Assembly: GCA_903928045.1 (NCBI GenBank)
Contig: CAIYPH010000245.1
Span: forward strand, 1 to 6,474
Reading direction: 5' to 3'
DNA from: an uncultured Rhodospirillales bacterium
GTDB lineage: Bacteria; Pseudomonadota; Alphaproteobacteria; Acetobacterales; Acetobacteraceae
DNA: 6,474 nucleotides
Below are positions 1 to 5,884 of this stretch, one piece after another (position 1 is the stretch's first letter; each line of letters begins with the position of its first letter). Below the pieces are notes generated by a model. It worked only from the letters and a program-made list of their open reading frames with translations, had not been told where the DNA came from and did no database searches. The translations under genes were made by a program, and so were the position numbers.

Positions 1-96
1 GCCGCCGACTGGATCCGCCGCCTGCGCGATGCCGCCCTCGCCGACGAGGACGGAACGCTGCTCGACGGCGCGCTGCGCACCATCGCTACCCTGTGA
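1..96 (+). CDS. 3' end of an unidentified upstream gene (partial)
   Basis: Frame 1 is open from the window edge to a TGA at 94-96. It encodes the last 31 residues of a protein, starting AADWIRRLRDAALADEDG and ending in LRTIATL. The fragment is too short and generic (a charged, probably helical C-terminus) to assign to a family. It is judged real because its stop overlaps the start of the dioxygenase alpha gene in a GTGA arrangement, the same junction type used by most later genes here, and because its codon use matches theirs. It is probably the preceding gene of the same operon. Missing pathway parts such as a dioxygenase reductase could lie upstream, but nothing in these residues shows that. 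Confidence 0.65.
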   Translation, partial: AADWIRRLRDAALADEDGTLLDGALRTIATL

Positions 97-1415
97 GCCA
101 CGCGATGCCATACGACATCCCATCCGCCCGCGCCTTGATCCGCGAAACCGAGGTCCACCGCGACATCTACACCTCCCCCGAGGTGTTCGACCTCGAGATG
201 AAGCACGTCTTCGGCAATGCCTGGGTCTATGTCGGACATGCCAGCCAGATCCCGGCGATGGGCGACTTCATCACCACCACCATCGGCGTCACCCCCGTGG
301 TGATGGTGCGGCGCGGCGATGGCGGGATTTCCGTGCTCTACAACCGCTGCCCGCATAAGGGCACGCGGGTGGCCAATGAGCTGTGCGGCAACACCGGCCG
401 CTTCTTCCGCTGCCCCTACCACGCCTGGAGTTTCCGGCTTGACGGCAGCATCGCCGCCATCCCGATGCCCGACGGCTATGCCCAGACCGAGTTCAAGGGC
501 TCCGAAGCCGCCAAGGGCATGACGCCCGTGGCCGCCGTGCATGTCTACCGCGATTTCGTCTTCGCCCGCCTCGCCGCCGAGGGCATCGGCTTCGAGGAAT
601 TCTTCGGCGACAGCCTCTCCAGCCTCGACAATATGGTGGACCGCTCGCCGGTGGGGAAGCTGGAAGTGGCCGGCGGTTTGCTGCGCTATCTCCATCACTG
701 CAACTACAAGATGCTGATGGAGAACCTCACCGACACCTGCCACCCCATGGTCGCCCATGAAAGCTCGGCCGGCACCGCGGTGGCGGTGTGGAACACCATG
801 CCGGCGGGCACGCCGAAACATCCGGCGGTGGAGATCTACGCGCCCTTCATGTCATCCTATCAGGCGTTCGACAGCATGGGCATCCAGGTCTGGCCGAACG
901 GGCACGGCCATACCGGCGTCTCCCACTCCATCCATTCCGACTATTCCGCCATCCCCGGCTATTACGACCAGATGGTCGCCGCCCATGGTGAGGAGAAGGC
1001 GCGGCGCATCCTCGATACCAACCGCCATAACACCGCCTATTTCCCCAACATGACGATGAAGGGCCCGATCCAGGCGCTGCGCATCTTCAAACCGATCGCC
1101 GCCGACAAGACGATGGTGGAAAGCTGGACTTTCCGGCTCGTCGGCGCGCCCGACAAGCTACTGGAGCGCACGCTGATGTATTCACGCCTCATCAACGCGC
1201 CGACCTCGCCGGTGGGGCATGACGACCTCGAAATGTACGAACGCGCGCAAGACGCGATGCAAGCCGACGGCAATGTCTGGATCAACACCCAGCGCAATTA
1301 CGAGGCGGACGAAACCGCTGGGGATACCGCGGTGACCAACGGCACCACCGAGCGGCAGATGCGCAACCAGCTGCGCGCCTGGAAGAAGTTCATGGCCGAG
1401 GTTGTGGTGGCATGA
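93..1415 (+). CDS. Rieske aromatic ring-hydroxylating dioxygenase, alpha subunit
   Basis: This is the catalytic large subunit (440 aa, normal family length) of a cytoplasmic Rieske non-haem iron oxygenase, which uses O2 and electrons from a reductase to hydroxylate an aromatic or alicyclic ring. The N-terminal Rieske [2Fe-2S] domain has ligands C86, H88, C107 and H110 (CPH then CPYHAW). Its inner spacing of 18 residues is slightly longer than the common 15-17. The C-terminal domain has the mononuclear iron site in NLTDTCHPMVAH: D214 (the acid that bridges to the neighbouring Rieske centre in this family), H217 and H222. The third ligand is probably D377 or D378 in HDDLEMYERAQ. The pattern resembles the benzoate/anthranilate-type alpha subunits, but the substrate cannot be read from sequence. 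The GTG at 93 is chosen because it overlaps the upstream TGA; the ATG at 105 (four codons later) is possible. Neither has a strong ribosome binding site, so translational coupling is likely. Confidence 0.95.
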   Translation: MSHAMPYDIPSARALIRETEVHRDIYTSPEVFDLEMKHVFGNAWVYVGHASQIPAMGDFITTTIGVTPVVMVRRGDGGISVLYNRCPHKGTRVANELCGNTGRFFRCPYHAWSFRLDGSIAAIPMPDGYAQTEFKGSEAAKGMTPVAAVHVYRDFVFARLAAEGIGFEEFFGDSLSSLDNMVDRSPVGKLEVAGGLLRYLHHCNYKMLMENLTDTCHPMVAHESSAGTAVAVWNTMPAGTPKHPAVEIYAPFMSSYQAFDSMGIQVWPNGHGHTGVSHSIHSDYSAIPGYYDQMVAAHGEEKARRILDTNRHNTAYFPNMTMKGPIQALRIFKPIAADKTMVESWTFRLVGAPDKLLERTLMYSRLINAPTSPVGHDDLEMYERAQDAMQADGNVWINTQRNYEADETAGDTAVTNGTTERQMRNQLRAWKKFMAEVVVA

Positions 1416-1888
1416 TCACCGATCAGGACCTTATTGGCTTCGTGCTGCACGAGGCCCGCCTGATCGATGAACAGCGCTTCGAGGAATGGCTCGACCTCTT
1501 CGCAGAGGACGGCCGCTACTGGATGCCGCTGGAAATGGGCCAGACCGACCCGATCCTGCATAATTCCCTGTTCTATGACGACAAGCTTCTGCTGCGCATC
1601 CGCGTCGAGCGGCTCAAGGGCGCCAAGACCTACAGCCAGAAGCCGAAAAGCCGCTGCCATCATTTGATGCAAGCGCCGATGGTGGAGGCGCGGGACGATG
1701 CGGCCGGGGAATACGCCACCTGGGCGGCGTTCCACTACGTCGAAACCCGGCTCGATGAGCAGACGCTCTATGCCGGGTGGAGCCGCCATTCCCTGGCACT
1801 CATCGACGGCCGATTGAAAATCAAACTGAAACGGGTGGACCTGGTGAACTGCGACAGCGCCTTCGGCAACATCCAGTTGTTCATGTGA
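1412..1888 (+). CDS. Rieske aromatic ring-hydroxylating dioxygenase, beta subunit
   Basis: This is the small, non-catalytic subunit (158 aa, usual length about 155-190) of the oxygenase. It has the NTF2/SnoaL-like fold and assembles with alpha, typically as alpha3beta3. Family hallmarks are visible: the N-terminal helix pattern EARLIDEQRFEEWLDLFAEDGRYWMP (residues 14-39), the central KPKSRCHHLMQ segment, and the C-terminal KRVDLVNCDSAFGNIQLFM (140-158), which matches the typical end of benzoate-type beta subunits. The ATG overlaps the alpha stop (ATGA at 1412-1415), which fits the near-equal production of two subunits by coupled translation. A weak GAGG lies at 1398-1401. There is no sign of truncation. 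The substrate range is set mainly by alpha, so this subunit does not narrow it. Confidence 0.93.
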   Translation: MITDQDLIGFVLHEARLIDEQRFEEWLDLFAEDGRYWMPLEMGQTDPILHNSLFYDDKLLLRIRVERLKGAKTYSQKPKSRCHHLMQAPMVEARDDAAGEYATWAAFHYVETRLDEQTLYAGWSRHSLALIDGRLKIKLKRVDLVNCDSAFGNIQLFM

Positions 1889-3486
1889 TGAGCGATACAA
1901 CGGTTCACGCGGCCTTCCTGCACACGGCCGCACGGTGGGGCGACCGCCCCTTCCTCGACATTCTGCCCGAGATGGCGGCCGCCTATGGCATGGCGCCCGA
2001 GACCCTCACCTATGCCGAGATGGCGGCACGCGTGGATGCACTGGCGGCGCGGTACCGCGCTGCCGGCTACGGCGGCGGGCATCGCGTGGCGCTGCTGCTG
2101 GAGAACCGGCCGGCGTTCTTCCTGCACTGGTTCGCCCTCAACGCCGTCGGCGCCTCGATCGTGCCGGTGAACCCCGATCTCAGGGCCAATGAGCTGGAAT
2201 ATCTGCTGGCCCATAGCGAGGTGGTGCTGGCCGTTGCGATCGCGCCCCGCCAGGACGATCTGCGCCGCGCCGCCCCGGGTCTCACGGTGATCGGGCCAGA
2301 CGACGTCCCGCCGCACGCCGCGATGCCGGGCGCGCCCCCCTCGGATGACCCCGCAGCGGAGGCGGCGCTGCTCTATACCTCCGGCACCACCGGCCTGCCC
2401 AAGGGTTGCGTGATGTCGCAGACCTGGTTCCTCGAATGCGGCCGCTGGTATGGCCGCATGAGCGGCGCCTGCGAACTCCGCCCGGGCGAGGACCGCATGC
2501 TCACCCCCCTGCCCTTCTTCCACATGAACGCCATGGCGACCTCGACGATGTCGATGATGCTGTCGGGCGGCTGCCTCATCCCGCTCGACCGCTTCCACCC
2601 CAGCACCTGGTGGGACAGCGTGGTTCGTGCGAAGGCCACCATCGTGCATTGCCTCGGCGTGATGCCGGCGATCCTGATGAAACTGCCGCCGAGCCCCGCC
2701 GAGCGGGCGCATTCCGTGCGCTTCGCCTTCTGCCCCGGCCCGGACCGGCGCATGCACGCCGAGGCTGAGGCGCGCTTCGGCATTCCGCTGATCGATGCCT
2801 GGGCGATGAGCGAAACCGGCGCCGGCGCGGTGATCTCCGCCCATGTCGAGCCGCGGGTGATCGGTAAATCCTGCTTCGGGCGCGTCGAGAACTTCATGGA
2901 GGCCCGCATCGTCGATGACGCCGGCGCCGATGTCGGGCCGGAGGTGCCCGGCGAATTGCTGGTGCGCCATGCCGGACCGGACCCGCGCTACGGGTTTTTC
3001 ACCGAATACCTTAAGGACCCCACCGCCACCGAGGGGGCCTGGGCAGGCGGCTGGTTCCACACCGGCGACATCGTCAGCCGCAACGCCGATGGCGACATGG
3101 TGTTCATCGACCGCAAGAAGAACGTCATCCGCCGCAGCGGCGAGAACATCGCCGCCGTCGAGGTCGAGGGCGTGCTGTTGCAGCACCCGGCCGTGAAGGC
3201 GGTGGCGGTGGCCGCGGTGCCGGATGCGCTCCGGGGCGACGAGGTGCTGGCCTGTATTGTGCCGCAGGCGAAGGTGACGGATGGCGCGGCTCTGGCCGCC
3301 GAGATCACCGCCTGGTGCCTCACCCGGCTCGCCTATTACAAGGCGCCCGGCTACGTCGCCTTCCTCGACGCCCTGCCGCTGACCGCCACCAACAAGGTGC
3401 AGCGCGGCGTGCTGAAGGAGCTCGCCCTCTCCCTGCAAACGGCACCCGGCACCATCGACACGCGCGGCCTGAAGAAGCGCGCGTGA
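1888..3486 (+). CDS. AMP-forming acyl-CoA synthetase/ligase (ANL superfamily)
   Basis: This cytoplasmic enzyme (532 aa) activates a carboxylic acid with ATP to an acyl-adenylate and then to a CoA thioester. Superfamily motifs appear in order: the P-loop YTSGTTGLPKG (163-173), the adenine-binding segment DAWAMSETG (303-311), HTGD (391-394), the hinge region DRKKNVIRRSGENI (408-421), and ATNKVQRG near the C-terminus with the expected adenylation lysine K503. All key residues are intact, so it should be active. The stretch around LENRPAFFLHWFALNAVGASIVPVNP (71-96) is reminiscent of CaiC-like ligases, but the acid substrate is unknown. The start is the ATG at 1888, sharing one base with the beta stop (TGATG). 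An in-frame ATG at 1777 would add 37 residues that are only an out-of-frame reading of the beta gene. Its place between a ring dioxygenase and a CoA-dependent thiolase suggests it supplies the CoA ester of the pathway acid. Confidence 0.93.
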   Translation: MSDTTVHAAFLHTAARWGDRPFLDILPEMAAAYGMAPETLTYAEMAARVDALAARYRAAGYGGGHRVALLLENRPAFFLHWFALNAVGASIVPVNPDLRANELEYLLAHSEVVLAVAIAPRQDDLRRAAPGLTVIGPDDVPPHAAMPGAPPSDDPAAEAALLYTSGTTGLPKGCVMSQTWFLECGRWYGRMSGACELRPGEDRMLTPLPFFHMNAMATSTMSMMLSGGCLIPLDRFHPSTWWDSVVRAKATIVHCLGVMPAILMKLPPSPAERAHSVRFAFCPGPDRRMHAEAEARFGIPLIDAWAMSETGAGAVISAHVEPRVIGKSCFGRVENFMEARIVDDAGADVGPEVPGELLVRHAGPDPRYGFFTEYLKDPTATEGAWAGGWFHTGDIVSRNADGDMVFIDRKKNVIRRSGENIAAVEVEGVLLQHPAVKAVAVAAVPDALRGDEVLACIVPQAKVTDGAALAAEITAWCLTRLAYYKAPGYVAFLDALPLTATNKVQRGVLKELALSLQTAPGTIDTRGLKKRA

Positions 3487-4649
3487 GCCGGCGCGCCGCC
3501 TATGACGGGGTGGTGGCGGCGGTTCCCGTCACCATCCCCTATGAGCGCTACTCGATCCAGACCGCGCATTGGTGGATCGGCCGGGCGCTCGCCGAGACAA
3601 TCCGCCGCGCCGGCATTCGCAAGCGCGATATCGACGGGCTCTGCGTCTCGAGCTTCACCCTCGGCCCGGATACCGCGGTCGGCTTCACCCAGCATCTCGG
3701 CATGTCCCCCCGCTGGCTCGATCATATCCCGATGGGGGGTGCCACCGGGGTAGTGGCGCTGCGCCGTGCCGCCCGGGCCGTGCAGGCGGGGGATGCCGAT
3801 ATCGTCGCCTGCGTCGCAGGGGATACCAACGGGCCGGATAGTTTCCGCGCGCTGGTGGCGGGGTTCAGCCGCTTCGCCGCCGATGCCACCTACCCCTATG
3901 GCGCGGCCGGGCCGAATGGCAGCTTCGCCATCCTCACCGACGCCTATATGCGCCGCTACGGCGCCACGCGGGAGGATTTTGGCCGCATCTGCATCGCCCA
4001 GCGGCAGAACGCGCTCGGCTTTCCGCATGCGCTGATGAAGCGGAAACTCACTATGGAGGAGTATCTCGCCGCCCGCATGGTCTCCTCCCCCGTGGCGCTG
4101 TTCGACTGCGTGATGCCCTGCGCCGGGGCCGAGGCCTTCCTGGTGATGCGTGACGACACCGCCGCCTCACTCGGCCTCAAGACGGCCCGCGTGCTCTCCA
4201 CCATCGAGCGCCACAACGCCTTCCCGGAAGACCCGATCCAGCTGCGTGGCGGCTGGGCGATGGATATGCCGGAGCTCTACGCGATGGCCGGAATTACGCC
4301 CGCTGGCATCGATCTCCTGCAGACGTATGACGACTACCCGGTGATCGTGATGATGCAGTTCGAGGACCTCGGCTTCTGCGCCAAGGGCGAGGGGCCGGAT
4401 TTCGTGCGCAGCCATGACCTCACGCTGTCCGGCGATTTCCCGCACAACACGTCAGGCGGCCAACTCTCCGTCGGACAGGCGGGTGCGGCCGGCGGCTATC
4501 TCGGGATGACCGAGGCGCTGCGGCAAATCACCGGCGCGCCGCTCGGCCCGCAGGTGGCCAATGCGCGCACCGCCCTGGTTTCGGGCTTCGGCATGATCAA
4601 CTACGACCGCGGCCTGTGCTCGGGTGCCGCGATATTGCAGGCCGCATGA
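3483..4649 (+). CDS. Thiolase-superfamily protein without the usual catalytic Cys and His; possible Ltp2-like aldolase
   Basis: This 388-aa protein has a thiolase fold of the SCP-x/lipid-transfer-protein thiolase type. Supporting segments are HIPMGGATGVVALRRAARAV (81-100), which is the nucleophile loop, TYDDYPVIVMMQFEDLGF (281-298), NTSGGQLSVGQAGAAGGYLG (322-341), and the C-terminal RGLCSGAAIL. The position that normally carries the acyl-accepting Cys (in C-A-S/T-G) is glycine, about G86. The usual GHP histidine is Q332 (GQA), so a classical thiolase reaction looks unlikely. In the steroid enzyme Ltp2, a thiolase homologue that also lost these residues is a retro-aldolase working with a DUF35 partner, with tyrosines reported as important. 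Y282 and Y285 here are candidates by analogy only. The next gene encodes a DUF35 domain, which supports a complex. The GTG start at 3483 overlaps the ligase stop (GTGA), with purine-rich GAAGAAG at 3471-3477. The ATG at 3315 would add ligase-overlapping residues and is rejected. Confidence 0.9.
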   Translation: MSRRAAYDGVVAAVPVTIPYERYSIQTAHWWIGRALAETIRRAGIRKRDIDGLCVSSFTLGPDTAVGFTQHLGMSPRWLDHIPMGGATGVVALRRAARAVQAGDADIVACVAGDTNGPDSFRALVAGFSRFAADATYPYGAAGPNGSFAILTDAYMRRYGATREDFGRICIAQRQNALGFPHALMKRKLTMEEYLAARMVSSPVALFDCVMPCAGAEAFLVMRDDTAASLGLKTARVLSTIERHNAFPEDPIQLRGGWAMDMPELYAMAGITPAGIDLLQTYDDYPVIVMMQFEDLGFCAKGEGPDFVRSHDLTLSGDFPHNTSGGQLSVGQAGAAGGYLGMTEALRQITGAPLGPQVANARTALVSGFGMINYDRGLCSGAAILQAA

Positions 4650-5869
4650 GCCCGCCGCTCCCCCCCCGCCGCAAGGCCGATCCGCTCGCTCTGCCGCGCC
4701 AGGCGCTGATGCCGCAGGGCGGCCGCAGCCGTGCCGCCCTCGGCCTCGCCGTCATGGCCGCGCAGGGCCGCTTCGCGCTGCAAGTCTGTGCCGCCTGCGG
4801 CGCCGCGCAATATCCGCCGCGCGACGTCTGCCATGACTGCCTCGGCACCGAGTTGCCGTGGCGCGATGTGCCGACCGGTGGCGCCCTGCTCGGCGAAACC
4901 ACCGTGCATCTCAGCGGCGATACCTATTTCCGCGTGCGCACGCCCTGGCGCACCGGGCTGGTGGCGCTCGATTGCGGTCCGAGCGCGGTGGCGCATGTCC
5001 ACCCCGACGTGACGCCGGCGGGCCGGGCGCGGATGCGGCTGATGCTCGATCGCTCCGGCCAGGGCGTGCTGCTGGCGCTGCCCGAGCGCGATTCGCCGAA
5101 CATGATGGATGACCCGATGATCCGTGAAATGACCTGCGACCCGCGCGGCCGGCGCATCCTCATCACTGACGGGCGCTCCGCTTTCGGCCAGGAGGCCGCG
5201 CGCAGCTTGCTGGGGGCCGGCGCGGCGCAGGTGTTCCTCGGCATCGCCGATGGCTGGAAGCCCTTCAAGGGCCAGGACACTCTGCCCGGCGATGCTGTCC
5301 CGCTCGACCTCACAGACGCCACCAGCGTCAGCGAACTCGCGGCCGAATTCGGCGGGCGGATCGATATCGTGGTCAACACCGCGCTGCATATCCGTCCCGG
5401 TGGCCCGCTCGATCGGCGGGACCTCGTGAGCGCGCGGGAGGAGATGGAGGCGGCCTATTTCGGCCCGCTGCGCCTCGCCCAGGCGCTCGGCCCCACGCTC
5501 AGGGCCCGCGCCGCCGATGGGCCGTACGGCGCCTGCGCCTGGGTGAACATTCACGGCATCGACGCACTGGCCCCCGACCCCAGCTTCGCCCTCACCGGCG
5601 CCGCCCAGGCCGCCGGGCTGTCGCTATCGCAGAGCCTGCGCACCGCACTCGCGCCGATCCGCGTGCTGACCGCCTTCGTCGGCCCGCTTGAGGATGAATG
5701 GCATCAGGCCATCCCGCCACCCAAGGTAACGCCCACAGCGCTCGCCGCGGCCATCCTGCGCGGATTGCGCGAGGGGCTGGAGGAGATCGCCGTCGGCGAT
5801 ATCGCCATGGACGTGATGCGCCGCTGGCGCGACAATCCATCAACGCTGGCCCGCGAGCGCGCGGGCTGA
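4646..5869 (+). CDS. DUF35 zinc-ribbon/OB-fold protein fused to a degenerate short-chain dehydrogenase domain
   Basis: This is a two-domain protein of 407 aa. Residues about 45-150 form a DUF35 unit: a zinc ribbon with C48, C51, C62 and C65 (CAAC, then CHDC ten residues on), followed by an OB-fold-like segment. DUF35 proteins act as acyl-CoA-binding or scaffold partners of thiolase-like enzymes (ChsH2 with Ltp2, PhlB with PhlC, the archaeal thiolase/HMG-CoA synthase bridge). Residues about 167-390 resemble an SDR Rossmann domain: RRILITDGRSAFGQEAARSLL, DLTD (221-224), and IDIVVNTALHI in place of VNNAG. The SDR residues are not conserved: TGxxxGxG reads TDGRSAFG, the catalytic Ser region reads NIHG (301-304), and YxxxK reads F314-ALT-G318. 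This domain is therefore probably not an oxidoreductase and may be structural. The ATG at 4646 overlaps the thiolase stop (ATGA). The in-frame ATG at 4616 would add ten residues lying inside the thiolase gene. Confidence 0.88.
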   Translation: MSPPLPPRRKADPLALPRQALMPQGGRSRAALGLAVMAAQGRFALQVCAACGAAQYPPRDVCHDCLGTELPWRDVPTGGALLGETTVHLSGDTYFRVRTPWRTGLVALDCGPSAVAHVHPDVTPAGRARMRLMLDRSGQGVLLALPERDSPNMMDDPMIREMTCDPRGRRILITDGRSAFGQEAARSLLGAGAAQVFLGIADGWKPFKGQDTLPGDAVPLDLTDATSVSELAAEFGGRIDIVVNTALHIRPGGPLDRRDLVSAREEMEAAYFGPLRLAQALGPTLRARAADGPYGACAWVNIHGIDALAPDPSFALTGAAQAAGLSLSQSLRTALAPIRVLTAFVGPLEDEWHQAIPPPKVTPTALAAAILRGLREGLEEIAVGDIAMDVMRRWRDNPSTLARERAG

Positions 5870-5872
5870 ACC

Positions 5873-5878
5873 AGGGAG
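5873..5878 (+). promoter_or_regulatory. Ribosome binding site of the cyclase gene
   Basis: AGGGAG lies six bases before the ATG at 5885, inside the only non-coding gap of the window (5870-5884). It is the clearest Shine-Dalgarno-like sequence here. It fixes the cyclase start and indicates that this gene can initiate translation independently, unlike the overlapping genes upstream. Confidence 0.75.
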
Positions 5879-5884
5879 CCTGAT

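Noticed and set aside
1777..1887. Extended N-terminus for the acyl-CoA ligase from the ATG at 1777
   Set aside because: The added 37 residues are a different-frame reading of the beta-subunit gene. The ATG at 1888 gives a standard overlap and a normal ligase N-terminus.
1298..1933. 211-codon minus-strand open frame opposite the beta subunit
   Set aside because: It is antisense to a well-supported beta subunit and spans three genes' junctions with no recognisable protein features.
1768..3438. 556-codon open frame on the minus strand opposite the acyl-CoA ligase
   Set aside because: It lies antisense to a gene with complete ANL motifs, and its translation is low-complexity (rich in His, Arg, Gly and Ala) with no recognisable domain. 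Long antisense frames are expected in GC-rich coding DNA.
3315..3482. Extended N-terminus for the thiolase-like protein from the ATG at 3315
   Set aside because: The extra 56 residues overlap conserved ligase C-terminal sequence, including the catalytic-lysine motif. The GTG at 3483 matches the operon's overlap pattern.
3483..4649. Calling this gene a normal acetyl-CoA acetyltransferase
   Set aside because: The catalytic Cys and GHP His positions are Gly and Gln, so the fold is supported but the classical activity is not.
4601..5554. 317-codon minus-strand open frame opposite the DUF35-SDR gene
   Set aside because: Its composition is biased towards Arg, Ala, Gly and His, it has no motifs, and it lies wholly opposite a gene with a clear zinc ribbon. 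It is a shadow of GC-rich codons.
5870..5884. Possible promoter or terminator in the only intergenic gap
   Set aside because: Fifteen bases are too short for either and hold only the ribosome binding site. No hairpin followed by a T-run is visible.
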